NCBI GenBank assembly: GCA_902514605.1
Contig: CABXRL010000002.1
Coordinates: forward strand, 1 to 60,652
DNA: 60,652 bases
DNA from: an uncultured Pelagibacteraceae bacterium
GTDB taxonomy: Bacteria > Pseudomonadota > Alphaproteobacteria > Pelagibacterales > Pelagibacteraceae
Direction: 5' to 3'
Position 1 is the first letter of the stretch, and each line of letters opens with the position of its first letter. The translations under genes were made by a program, and so were the position numbers. This document shows positions 26,423 to 35,095 of this stretch, piece after piece. Under the pieces are notes generated by a model. The model was not told the DNA's origin. It did not search any database and saw only the letters and a program-made list of their open reading frames with translations.

Positions 26423-28282
26423 TTAAGAGGCTTTCTTCTTCTCTTTTTCATCAACAATATGATAGACAGGCACTTTTTCTAAAGAAAATTTACCAGTTTT
26501 AGGATCTCTTCTTGAAACGGTTAGACAATGCCAATTTTCATCATCTAACTTCATATAATCTCCTCGGTAATAATAGCCAGGCCAACGAGTTTCTTCTCTA
26601 AATAACGTATGCTCAGTTACACATTGAGAAGTTAAAGCTCTATGCTTAAGCTCCCAGGCTCTCATTAATTGGTGATAGTCTTCAGCGCCAACTTTTTCTA
26701 GGTCCTCCTCTAACCAAGCCAATAATTCCAGTCCTCTTTTTAGCATATTCTCGTTAGTCATATAATTTGTTGCTATTCCTCCAACATATTCATCCATTAT
26801 TCTTTGAAGTCTTTGCAAACCTTGAATTGGTGATATGTAGCTCGGAGAAACAGTTCCACCAGTAATTTCATTTTGAGCAACTGTGTAAGTTTCCAGAGGT
26901 TTATATACTTTAGTTTTAAAATCATCGCATTGTTTATCAGACACGCTGATACCTTCTGCTTTTTTATCCTCTATGTATTTAACAGCTGCTTTTGCTGCCA
27001 ATCTACCTTCTGTAAATGAGCCCGATGAAAATTTATGTGCGCTTCCACCTACTGTGTCTCCTGCACCAAACAATCCATTGATTGTCAACATTCTGTTATA
27101 TCCCCAAAAATATTCTGGTGGAGACAAATCCTCAGGGCCACTTACCCAAGCTCCAGAACATGTTGCATGTGAACCCATTACATATGGTTCCGATGTAGTT
27201 AATTCGGGATTTGTATATTTGGGATCAATATTTTGGGACGCCCAAACTACAGCTTGTCCAACTGTCATTCCTAAGAAATTTTCCCAACCTACAGTTTCTA
27301 GATGAGGATCTTGGAAAGCTTCTGTGGTGACCATTTGAATCGGTCCACCGCCAGCCATTGTTTCTTGAATAAAAGCATGATTTCTTAAACAAGTTGGAGT
27401 TGGATGATGATCTATATAATCGCCAACAAGCTCTTTAGTTTGTTCATACCATTTTTTTTCATAATTTTCACCATTAGCATTTTGCGTATAAGTTTTTAAA
27501 TGCAAAAAATATGCTCCTACCGGACCATAACCATCTTTAAATCTGCATAAAACTATTCTATTTTCCATTTGTGTCATTTTAGCTCCGGCAGCAATAGGCA
27601 AAGCATAAGCCGATCCATTGCTCCATGGAGCATACCAAGTTCTACCCATTCCTTCGCCAACAGCTCTGGGTTTAAAAATATGTGATGCACCACCAGCTGA
27701 CACAATTACTGCTTTTGCTCTGAATACATGAAAATCACCAGTTCTCATGTTAAATCCAACTGCTCCACCTACTCTATTTTCTTCGGCTTCATCCATTAAT
27801 AAATGTGTAACCATTATTCTGTTATAAATCTTGTCTGCGGATTTTTTAGCTGCCTCAGCAACAATTGGCTTATAACTTTCTCCATGAATCATTATTTGCC
27901 ATTTACCTTCTCTTAAGTATCTTCCTGTTTTTTCATTTTTCATCATTGGAAGACCCCACTCATCAAACATATGGACAGTGGAATCTACGTGACGAGCCAT
28001 GTCATAACCTAAATCTTCTCTGACCATCCCCATTAAATCATTTCGAGCATATCGGACGTGATCCTCTGGCTGATTTTCATCCCATTGCATCCCCATATAG
28101 CAATTAATTGCATATAATCCTTGAGCAACCGCTCCACTTCTATCTATATTGGCTTTTTCAACGCAAATGATTTTTAAATCTCTGCCCCAGTGTCGAGCTT
28201 CAAATGTCGCTCCCGTTCCAGCCATTCCACCACCCACAACTAATACATCGCATTCTTCAAAATGGGTTTTGTGTTTAGCCAT
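26423..28282 (-). CDS. aprA: Adenylylsulfate (APS) reductase, alpha subunit
   Basis: The 619-residue FAD-containing subunit of dissimilatory-type APS reductase, which interconverts APS with sulfite and AMP in the cytoplasm. The FAD motif GGGMAGTG is at 17-24, followed by conserved ARHWGRDLKIICVEKANIDR and a GAGDTVGGSAHKFSSGSFTEG region. In aerobic marine bacteria this enzyme is thought to run towards sulfite oxidation. It overlaps aprB by one base and sits with an aprM gene, the arrangement of the sulfur-oxidiser lineage. No sat gene is in the window to complete APS to sulfate. Confidence 0.95.
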   Translation of the reverse strand: MAKHKTHFEECDVLVVGGGMAGTGATFEARHWGRDLKIICVEKANIDRSGAVAQGLYAINCYMGMQWDENQPEDHVRYARNDLMGMVREDLGYDMARHVDSTVHMFDEWGLPMMKNEKTGRYLREGKWQIMIHGESYKPIVAEAAKKSADKIYNRIMVTHLLMDEAEENRVGGAVGFNMRTGDFHVFRAKAVIVSAGGASHIFKPRAVGEGMGRTWYAPWSNGSAYALPIAAGAKMTQMENRIVLCRFKDGYGPVGAYFLHLKTYTQNANGENYEKKWYEQTKELVGDYIDHHPTPTCLRNHAFIQETMAGGGPIQMVTTEAFQDPHLETVGWENFLGMTVGQAVVWASQNIDPKYTNPELTTSEPYVMGSHATCSGAWVSGPEDLSPPEYFWGYNRMLTINGLFGAGDTVGGSAHKFSSGSFTEGRLAAKAAVKYIEDKKAEGISVSDKQCDDFKTKVYKPLETYTVAQNEITGGTVSPSYISPIQGLQRLQRIMDEYVGGIATNYMTNENMLKRGLELLAWLEEDLEKVGAEDYHQLMRAWELKHRALTSQCVTEHTLFREETRWPGYYYRGDYMKLDDENWHCLTVSRRDPKTGKFSLEKVPVYHIVDEKEKKKAS

Positions 28283-28752
28283 TAATAATAAACTCCTTTT
28301 TTAAAAGACTCTTTTGGAACTGATGGTAGTTCCTGATTAGTATTTAAGCCCTCTGGTTCACTATATAATCTTTGTGAATTTATCTCTCCTTGATTAGGTG
28401 TATCACCTTCAGCAAGCTTAGGAATAAATTTTCCCCAAGGTTTCGTTGTGATTGGAGACACAAAGTTTTTTTCTGTTCCATTTCTAAATTTTATTTTCCA
28501 AGAAATAGTACCCTTCTCCTCTTCTCTTCTTACTCTTACACTGTGCCCCATTGGAGCAAAATCTGCATAACCTCTAACATCTATGGCGTGATTAGGACAA
28601 GCCTTTACACACGAATAACACTCCCAACAAAAATTAGGTTCAATATTTTTTGCACGTCTTATATTTTCATCTATGTGCATTATATCTGATGGACAAATAT
28701 CTACGCAGTGACCACATCCATCACATCTAGTCATGTATACAAAAGTTGACAT
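28282..28752 (-). CDS. aprB: APS reductase, beta subunit (2x[4Fe-4S] ferredoxin-like)
   Basis: A 156-residue electron-transfer subunit with two [4Fe-4S] motifs: Cys10-Cys13-Cys16-Cys20 and Cys42-Cys45-Cys48-Cys52. A tail that wraps AprA in known structures follows (GTISWKIKFRNGTEKNF). It starts 31 bp after aprM and overlaps the aprA start by one base. Electrons from sulfite oxidation would pass from AprA FAD through these clusters to the AprM membrane anchor. Confidence 0.95.
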   Translation of the reverse strand: MSTFVYMTRCDGCGHCVDICPSDIMHIDENIRRAKNIEPNFCWECYSCVKACPNHAIDVRGYADFAPMGHSVRVRREEEKGTISWKIKFRNGTEKNFVSPITTKPWGKFIPKLAEGDTPNQGEINSQRLYSEPEGLNTNQELPSVPKESFKKGVYY

Positions 28753-28783
28753 ATTTTTTTAAATATCCTTTCTTTTTAACATA

Positions 28784-29578
28784 TTAATAGTGTTTTGGCT
28801 CTTCTCTTTTAATACCCAAGCCAAATTGTTCAGGTGCATCAGCTGGCGGTGGAAGATTGTCTCTTGATCCATCTGCTTCTGCTAGATTTTTTTGTATTGC
28901 TGCTCCAGGTTTATAGAACATGTGGGCAAATTTAGACCAATATACACCACCAAAAAGAATTAAATTTGAAGCTACAAACAATATTAAAAACAAGTAAGAA
29001 AGACCTATCTGTCCATTGAACTGCGTAAACGACCAAGCTAATCCAAACGTTGCACAAGCTAATAATGCTAAAACAAATAAGTCGGCTTTAATGATTCTAT
29101 ACCAAGGATGAGCTTCAGCAGATACATCAACCCTTAAAAAAAACCAAAACCAATAACCACCTATGCAAGTTAAAATTGCTCCTAAATGCCAAAGTATTGA
29201 CCAAGTTTGAGAGTTAGCTTTATCAACTCCCGTGTAACAAAAAACTAAAATTGCTGAAGATACCCAAAATAAAATTGTTCCATACATCCCAAGAACATGC
29301 GCCAATCTTCTTTTTCCAAAACCTAACTCCGATGTAGTTCCAATATCTACAACTGCTGTTTTGGCTATGATAGATGTTCTTTCTCCTAGACCTAATTCCT
29401 TAGTAGCTGATAATTTTGCTTTTTTAGCGTTGTTAAAAAAGTACGTTAAGTTTTTATGATGTATCATCTGAACAATAGTTCCTAAAGCAATTAAAGCTAC
29501 CATAGCAACTATAAAACCCTGCATCGCTAACGGTGACAGGACTTCGGATAAAACTGAAAATGGGTTAGTGTGTAACAT
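28784..29578 (-). CDS. aprM: AprM, membrane anchor of APS reductase
   Basis: A 264-residue inner-membrane protein with about five or six helices. Histidines within or beside helices (RRLAHVLGMYG, ILWHLGAIL, SKFAHMFYKPG) could ligate haem, as in related quinone-reducing subunits. AprM replaces the QmoABC complex in one lineage of sulfur-oxidising bacteria and is thought to pass electrons from AprB to quinone. It is the first gene of the apr run. The identification rests on size, topology and position directly upstream of aprBA. Confidence 0.88.
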   Translation of the reverse strand: MLHTNPFSVLSEVLSPLAMQGFIVAMVALIALGTIVQMIHHKNLTYFFNNAKKAKLSATKELGLGERTSIIAKTAVVDIGTTSELGFGKRRLAHVLGMYGTILFWVSSAILVFCYTGVDKANSQTWSILWHLGAILTCIGGYWFWFFLRVDVSAEAHPWYRIIKADLFVLALLACATFGLAWSFTQFNGQIGLSYLFLILFVASNLILFGGVYWSKFAHMFYKPGAAIQKNLAEADGSRDNLPPPADAPEQFGLGIKREEPKHY

Positions 29579-29679
29579 ATCCGCTTTACGTTAAATCATT
29601 TTAAAATTACATTAAATATTTAATCTACTTAAAAAAAGAGATCAACCTCTAACTCTGGTCAATTTGTCATTGATAAAAG

Positions 29680-30078
29680 CTATTTTTTTCTTTTGTAGTG
29701 TTGCTTATTTGGAATAACAGACCTCACACCTCCTTGAGGATTATCCACATCATCAATTCTACGGGGAATCAAATGGAAATGACAATGTAATATCGATTGA
29801 CCAGAAGCTTCTCCAATATTTGTACCAAGATTAAAACCTTTTACTAATGGATCTTTAATCAAAATTTCATCCTTAATAACTTTTATAAGATCATGGCAAG
29901 CAACAAGCTCTTCTTTTGTTAAGTAGAAATAATCTTTAATGTGCCTTTTTGGAATAATTAAACAATGATGCTTTGAAACGGGATAAGAGTCATAGCTTAC
30001 ATATGCTAAATCATTTTCATGAACACTTCCACTTTTTTCAATATTACAAAACAAGCAAGGATTATTTGGATCTTTCAT
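29680..30078 (-). CDS. HIT-family nucleotide-binding protein
   Basis: A 132-residue HIT protein. The histidine triad is HCHFHLIP with His98, His100 and His102. HHCLIIPKRH and the zinc-type CLFCNIE motif are near the N-terminus. HIT hydrolases cleave nucleoside phosphoramidates or dinucleoside polyphosphates. It follows the pabC-like gene by 3 bp and ends about 100 bp upstream of aprM. Exact substrate unknown. Confidence 0.92.
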   Translation of the reverse strand: MKDPNNPCLFCNIEKSGSVHENDLAYVSYDSYPVSKHHCLIIPKRHIKDYFYLTKEELVACHDLIKVIKDEILIKDPLVKGFNLGTNIGEASGQSILHCHFHLIPRRIDDVDNPQGGVRSVIPNKQHYKRKK

Positions 30079-30081
30079 GTT

Positions 30082-30855
30082 TTAAAATTTATATATTTTT
30101 GATTTTTTAATTGCTAAATTATAATATCTTAAAAAAATGTTGAATTGATTTAAATTTTTTCTTTTCCAACCGATTTCTTTAATAGTTTTAACAGAAGCCA
30201 CCCCTTTACCAGAACCAATAAGCAGAATTTCATCGTAGCTGTTAAGATCTTTAATATAAATATTTTTTTTTGATATTTTCTTAATCTTTGTTTTTAAAAA
30301 TTTATATGTATTACCCTCATAATAATCTTTTTTTGGTCCAAAAACTTCTTTATCTTTTATAAAAAGAAGATTGGAGGTTCCAGTTTCCATAACTTTATTT
30401 TTACTAATCAAAATAATATCAGATTTAGAATTATCCATTTTAGATAGCAAGGATATTATTTTTTTATATTTTAAATTCTTGTACTCGGGTTTTTCACGTT
30501 TATATTTTACAACTTTTAAATCAAAATTTAATTTTGGAGTTAATCTTTTTCTTAAGGATATTGAAATTATATTTTTACTCAAAGCAATTCTTAGTAAATG
30601 ATTATAATTTTTTTTTTTTGATAAATTGTGATTTATAATTTTGATAATTGTTTTCTTAAGATTTTTTTTTTTAATTCCATATTTATCAAGTGATTTGATT
30701 AAATTTTTTATATGATTATCAAAAAATATAATCTTTGGTGGTTTACCAAAAATCCACATAGTCGTAAAAATCCCGTGATCTCCCCACAGGTCTTTAAATT
30801 TGATCTCTTTTAAGTTTTTAAGCTGATAAGATTTTTTTAATAAGTACTTTACCAT
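30082..30855 (-). CDS. pabC: Class IV aminotransferase-fold protein, likely 4-amino-4-deoxychorismate lyase
   Basis: A 257-residue lysine-rich protein resembling class IV PLP enzymes. It has WGDHGIFTTMWIFG near the start, where PabC has its D.G...T motif, then ILISKNKVMETGTSNLLFI and DEILLIGSGKGVASVKTI. PabC releases p-aminobenzoate from aminodeoxychorismate for folate synthesis. The annotated ATG at 30855 lies inside pabA (38-nt overlap). Divergence is high but the place right after pabB and pabA makes PabC the best reading. Confidence 0.78.
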   Translation of the reverse strand: MVKYLLKKSYQLKNLKEIKFKDLWGDHGIFTTMWIFGKPPKIIFFDNHIKNLIKSLDKYGIKKKNLKKTIIKIINHNLSKKKNYNHLLRIALSKNIISISLRKRLTPKLNFDLKVVKYKREKPEYKNLKYKKIISLLSKMDNSKSDIILISKNKVMETGTSNLLFIKDKEVFGPKKDYYEGNTYKFLKTKIKKISKKNIYIKDLNSYDEILLIGSGKGVASVKTIKEIGWKRKNLNQFNIFLRYYNLAIKKSKIYKF

Positions 30856-31375
30856 TGATAGTTAAGAAAGATTCTGGGTGAAATTGAAATCCATATATTT
30901 TTTCTTTGTTATTTTCAAAAGCCATTGCAACTTTAGATTTTAAACATCTCATAGTTATCTCAAAATTATTAGATTTGAAAGGTTCTTTTAATTTTAAAGA
31001 ATGATATCTTCCAACTTTAAATATCTTTCCTTTTTTGAACAAAGATTTATCGTTAACTACTTTAATATTTGATTGAAAACCATGATATATTTTTTTTTGC
31101 TCGATAATTTTTGCACCTTCACAAAATAAAATATGCTGAAAACCCAAACAAATCCCTATCATCTTTTTTTTTCCTTTAAATTTTTTATAAATTTTAGAAG
31201 TAATAGGATAATTTTTAGGATTACCAGGTCCTGGTGAAAAAACTATTGTTGATGATTGTTTAATTTTTTTTTCATTTATATCACTATAATTATCGCACAC
31301 CACTTTATCAAATAGAGCAAATTGATGAACTACATTATGAGTAAACGAGTCGTTATGATCAATAACGTAAATCAT
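30818..31375 (-). CDS. pabA: Aminodeoxychorismate/anthranilate synthase glutamine amidotransferase
   Basis: A 185-residue class I glutamine amidotransferase that supplies ammonia to PabB. The oxyanion strand FSPGPGNP is at 46-53, the nucleophile Cys76 is in GICLGFQH, and His166/Glu168 are in FQFHPES. Its start overlaps the pabB stop by 4 nt (ATGA). PabA and TrpG can be shared; the pabB and pabC neighbours point to folate here. Confidence 0.9.
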   Translation of the reverse strand: MIYVIDHNDSFTHNVVHQFALFDKVVCDNYSDINEKKIKQSSTIVFSPGPGNPKNYPITSKIYKKFKGKKKMIGICLGFQHILFCEGAKIIEQKKIYHGFQSNIKVVNDKSLFKKGKIFKVGRYHSLKLKEPFKSNNFEITMRCLKSKVAMAFENNKEKIYGFQFHPESFLTINGKVLIKKILSA

Positions 31376-32523
31376 TTAAATAAATCTATTAATGCTTTGG
31401 CTTTGATAAAATTTTCATTAAATTCATGGTTAGCATTACTGTCAACGACTACGCCCGAAGCAACTGAGATTTCTGAAATATTTTTAAAATTAAGAATAGA
31501 TCGTATAATTATATTAAATCTCATATCGCCGTTAAATTTTATGTAGCCAAAACTTCCTGTATAAATATTTCTATTTTCTTTTTCCTGATTGTTTAAAAGA
31601 TTAAGTGTATTTATCTTTGGACATCCAATTACCGAGCCCCCTGGCATCATTGCTTTAATAATATCAAAGTTATTGATGTTTTTATTTAGTTTTCCCTTAA
31701 TAAGACTCACATAATGGAAAAGGTCTTTATATTCCTCAACAATTTTTTGTTTAGACAATTTTACAGAGCCAATCTTGCAAATTCTAGATAAATCATTTCT
31801 TTCCATATCAACTATCATATTGTGTTCTTTAGTCTCTTTTAGATTTTTTCTAAAATAGCTTAATGCTTTTACCCTATTTAGATGTTTTGTTTTTTTTAAT
31901 GTACCAGCTATTGGTTTTGTTGATATATCAAATCCTTTTTTAGTTATTAGATTTTCAGGAGAACAACTAATTATTGAGTAATTATTATCTTTAATCATAA
32001 AGGCTTCTGGAGCTAAATTTGTATTAGATAATCTTGAAAAAAAATCTAGTGGGTTAATTTTAGATTTAGTTTTATATTTAGTGCAAATTTTAATCTGGTA
32101 AGTTTCACCACTTTTAATTTTTTTTTTAAATTTATTAAAAATTTTTCTGTAGCTTTCTTTGTTAATATTGATTTGAAAACTCCCAGAATGAAAATTTTTT
32201 TTATTATATTTAAGTTTATTACTTAGTTTTATTGTTTTTTCTGGCTTATAAAAAATTCCTTTTGGAAAATTTAAATTTTTTTGTTTTGGGACTTTGATAT
32301 TAATCAAATTATTTAATAACTCATATCCAAAAAAACCAATATAAAGATCGGTATTTCTTAACTTTTTTCTATTTTTTTTACTTAAAAAGCTTTTAATATT
32401 CTTATTATTTAAAATTATTTTTTTTGAAAAATCAGTATAGAGATCAAATCCTTTTTGTGACTTATAAATAATATAAGGTTTTCCTGAATGATCTATTTTT
32501 GTTAATTGATTTGGTCTGTTCAA
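31372..32523 (-). CDS. pabB: Aminodeoxychorismate synthase component I
   Basis: A 383-residue chorismate-utilising enzyme. It aminates chorismate using ammonia from PabA. Landmarks are SGETYQIKICTKY, FDISTKPIAGTLKKT, MIVDMERNDLSRICKIGSV and MMPGGSVIGCPKINTLNLL. It lacks the long N-terminal tryptophan-binding region of TrpE. It is the first gene of pabB-pabA-pabC-HIT, one base from the upstream MFS stop. Together these three genes complete p-aminobenzoate synthesis. Confidence 0.9.
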   Translation of the reverse strand: MNRPNQLTKIDHSGKPYIIYKSQKGFDLYTDFSKKIILNNKNIKSFLSKKNRKKLRNTDLYIGFFGYELLNNLINIKVPKQKNLNFPKGIFYKPEKTIKLSNKLKYNKKNFHSGSFQININKESYRKIFNKFKKKIKSGETYQIKICTKYKTKSKINPLDFFSRLSNTNLAPEAFMIKDNNYSIISCSPENLITKKGFDISTKPIAGTLKKTKHLNRVKALSYFRKNLKETKEHNMIVDMERNDLSRICKIGSVKLSKQKIVEEYKDLFHYVSLIKGKLNKNINNFDIIKAMMPGGSVIGCPKINTLNLLNNQEKENRNIYTGSFGYIKFNGDMRFNIIIRSILNFKNISEISVASGVVVDSNANHEFNENFIKAKALIDLFK

Positions 32524-32524
32524 T

Positions 32525-33745
32525 TTATTCTGTTTTTAATCTTAAAACTGGTTGTTCTTTAATCGGTAAATGAATTATTGCTGCAAAAACAGATAATGCA
32601 ATTGCTAAATACCACGCATAATCATATGACCCATACAGATCATGGAATAAACCTCCTAAAAAAGCTCCAAAGAAAGAACCAATTTGATGGCTTAGAAAAA
32701 CAAATCCATACAGAAGACCTAGATACTTAGTACCGAACATGTGCGCAACTATTCCGCTTGTTGCTGGCACGGTCGAAAGCCATAAAAAACCAAAACTTGC
32801 GCCAAATATAAAAGAATTTATATTACTTGCAGGTAAAAATATAAATAAAATAATTGTAAGTCCTCTCAAACCATAAATTGCACTTAGTATAACTTTTTTA
32901 CTCATTATGGTTGAAAGGTATCCACTGGTCAAAGATCCAAAAATATTAAACAAACCTATTAAAGATAAAATCGCTGCTGCTGTCCAACTTTCTAAACCTC
33001 TATCAATTACATATGTTGGAACATGGGTTCCAACTAAAGTTATATGAAAACCACATACAAAAAAACCTGAAACTAAAAGTAAATAACTTTTGCTCCCAAG
33101 TGCTTCTTTTACTGCCTCTAAAGTGCTTTGAGTATTAGGTTGTTCAATTGTGTCTTTTAACGATGGAGATCTAACAAGAAATGAAATAACAAAGCCAACA
33201 GCTAAAGCTATCATAAACGCAACTAAAGTGTTTTGCCAACCGTTTTCAGTTAAAGAATACTCTGTTAGTATCGGAGACAAAAAATATCCAAATGAACCTA
33301 CAGCTGTGACAATACTCATGGCAATAGTTCTATTAGATAAAGGAAAGTGTTTTCCTACGACAGACATTGGAATACTAATAGCGGTGCCTCCAAGACCTAT
33401 ACCAACTAAAATACCTAAATCTATTTGAAAAAAAATTCCTGTATTCGGTCCTGCATACAGAAAGTAGACACCAGCTATAAAAAAAATGAATGCCAGGGAA
33501 ATTGCTTTATGACCTCCATACTTATCTGCAATTACTCCAAAAATAGGACCTGTCAATCCCCACATCAACATTTGTAGACCGATTGACAAACCAGACTGTG
33601 TTAAAGAAATTCCTAAATCTTCTCTAAAGTCCATAAAAAACATTCCAAAAGTTTGCCTTACACCCAATGAAATGAGGACAACTAGACTGGCTGCAATTAA
33701 AGTAATTAATGCAGTTTTATTTCTTATAAATTTTTCAGAAGACAT
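32525..33745 (-). CDS. MFS transporter (oxalate/formate- or monocarboxylate-like)
   Basis: A 406-residue major facilitator with 12 predicted helices. The N-terminal half carries RQTFGMFFMDFREDLGIS and the MFS loop GVIADKYGGHKAISLAF. The C-terminal half has TSGYLSTIMSKK. The sequence style is that of the monocarboxylate/oxalate-formate branch, but substrate cannot be assigned. It lies between the metC-like gene (6 bp) and pabB (1 bp) on the same strand. Confidence 0.88.
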   Translation of the reverse strand: MSSEKFIRNKTALITLIAASLVVLISLGVRQTFGMFFMDFREDLGISLTQSGLSIGLQMLMWGLTGPIFGVIADKYGGHKAISLAFIFFIAGVYFLYAGPNTGIFFQIDLGILVGIGLGGTAISIPMSVVGKHFPLSNRTIAMSIVTAVGSFGYFLSPILTEYSLTENGWQNTLVAFMIALAVGFVISFLVRSPSLKDTIEQPNTQSTLEAVKEALGSKSYLLLVSGFFVCGFHITLVGTHVPTYVIDRGLESWTAAAILSLIGLFNIFGSLTSGYLSTIMSKKVILSAIYGLRGLTIILFIFLPASNINSFIFGASFGFLWLSTVPATSGIVAHMFGTKYLGLLYGFVFLSHQIGSFFGAFLGGLFHDLYGSYDYAWYLAIALSVFAAIIHLPIKEQPVLRLKTE

Positions 33746-33751
33746 ATTTAA

Positions 33752-34927
33752 CTATCTTAAATGTTTTAGAGCTTGCTTGATATCAGCAATAAGGTCACTA
33801 GGATCTTCAAGGCCTATATGAAGCCTAACTAAATGCTCATCATTTTTAAGATTCATGTACTTTCTATTTCCTGTTTCTCTAGATTCTTGATGTAAAGCTA
33901 AACTTTCAAAGCCACCCCAACTATATCCATAACCAAATAACTTTAATGAATTTACAAATTTTCTCACAGATCTTATATCTTTAGACTTAATTTTTAATCC
34001 CATAAGACCCGAAGCACCAGAGTAATATTTTTTCCACATTTTATAATTTAATGAAACTTTATTATATGGATAAAGTAACTTTATCTTTTTATTTTTATTT
34101 AAATAAGATGCTACTTTTTTCGCATTCTCACTATGTCTATCCAATCTTACATCTAAAGTTCTTAATCCCCTGGTAATTAAATATGCATCATCAGGTCCTA
34201 ATCTCAAACCTGTAATCTTTTCTGCAATTTTTACTTTATTAAAAACTTTTTTGTTTACTGCTAAACTACCGCCCATGACATCAGAATGACCTGAATAATA
34301 TTTAGTTGCAGATACTATTGACATGTCAAAACCAATTTTGATAGGTTTTAGATAATATGGTGTTGCCCAGGTATTATCAATTGCTGTTAAGATTTTTTTT
34401 CTTTTTGCAATTGCAATTATTTTTCCCAAGTCTTGAAAATCAAATGTGTTACTTCCTGGATTTTCAACAAAAATCAGTTTAGTTTTTTTTGTAATAGATT
34501 TTTCTAAAGTATTTAAATTATGAGGGTCATAAAAATTTGTTCGAATTTTAAATTCTTTTAAATAATCTTCTGTTAAAATTCTTGTTGGGCTATAAACTGG
34601 ATCAGAAACCAAAATTTCGTCACCAGGCCTTACAACACTAAAAATTGCTAAAAAGACTGATCCAAAACCAGTTGGTGTTGTAAAGACATGATAAGATTCC
34701 TCCAATTTAGTTAAAATTTTTTGAAGTATATACGTTGTCGATGTTCCTTGTCTTCCATAGTCATAATATCCGCCAGTAGGATTTTTTTGAGCTTTAACCT
34801 GAGTTTTTCTTAAGTGCTGCATAGACTTAAATATAATTGTAGATGCTCTAACAACTGGTGGATTAACAGATTGATTATGAAAATCTTTAGCAGTATGCTT
34901 TAAAAAAGTCTTGAATGATTTAGACAT
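33752..34927 (-). CDS. metC: Cys/Met-metabolism PLP enzyme, likely cystathionine beta-lyase
   Basis: A 391-residue type I PLP enzyme of the Cys/Met metabolism family. The PLP lysine is Lys209 in SATKYYSGHSDVMGG; AIDNTWATP and GRQGTSTT fit MetC. MetC cleaves cystathionine to homocysteine, ammonia and pyruvate. Cystathionine gamma-lyase or a related beta-lyase that desulfurates cysteine-like compounds is an alternative. It is the first gene of the run toward MFS and pab. Confidence 0.9.
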   Translation of the reverse strand: MSKSFKTFLKHTAKDFHNQSVNPPVVRASTIIFKSMQHLRKTQVKAQKNPTGGYYDYGRQGTSTTYILQKILTKLEESYHVFTTPTGFGSVFLAIFSVVRPGDEILVSDPVYSPTRILTEDYLKEFKIRTNFYDPHNLNTLEKSITKKTKLIFVENPGSNTFDFQDLGKIIAIAKRKKILTAIDNTWATPYYLKPIKIGFDMSIVSATKYYSGHSDVMGGSLAVNKKVFNKVKIAEKITGLRLGPDDAYLITRGLRTLDVRLDRHSENAKKVASYLNKNKKIKLLYPYNKVSLNYKMWKKYYSGASGLMGLKIKSKDIRSVRKFVNSLKLFGYGYSWGGFESLALHQESRETGNRKYMNLKNDEHLVRLHIGLEDPSDLIADIKQALKHLR

Positions 34928-34935
34928 AAAAAAAA

Positions 34936-34964
34936 TTGATAACTTGAAAAGACAATGCTATATC
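34936..34964 (+). promoter_or_regulatory. Sigma-70-type promoter for the tiny basic protein gene
   Basis: TTGATA (34936-34941) and TATATC (34959-34964) are separated by exactly 17 bases and lie about 40 bp upstream of the ATG at 35004. A good ribosome site (AAAGGA) sits just before that ATG. The match to -35/-10 consensus is fair, in a region where AT-rich matches are easy to find, so this is a moderate call. Confidence 0.45.
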
Positions 34965-35003
34965 CCTGACATAATTTCAATTAAATTATAATTAAAGGAA
35001 ATA

Positions 35004-35087
35004 ATGGGTTATCCAAAAAAACATAGAGGCCGAAGAAAAATGGGCTCAAAAAAAAGAAGAGCTAGAAAGAAAAACAAGAAAAAATAG
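35004..35087 (+). CDS. 27-residue polycationic protein, unknown
   Basis: The frame begins MGYPKKHRGRRKMGSKK and is Arg/Lys/Asn-rich to the end. Of 27 residues, 16 are Lys or Arg. It has its own ribosome site (AAAGGA, 6 bases before ATG) and a good promoter candidate upstream, so it is more than chance. Size and charge recall tiny ribosomal proteins such as bacterial THX, but the sequence is not a clear match. It precedes the DRAM/Frag1-like gene by 8 bp. Confidence 0.65.
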   Translation: MGYPKKHRGRRKMGSKKRRARKKNKKK

Positions 35088-35095
35088 TCTTTCCA

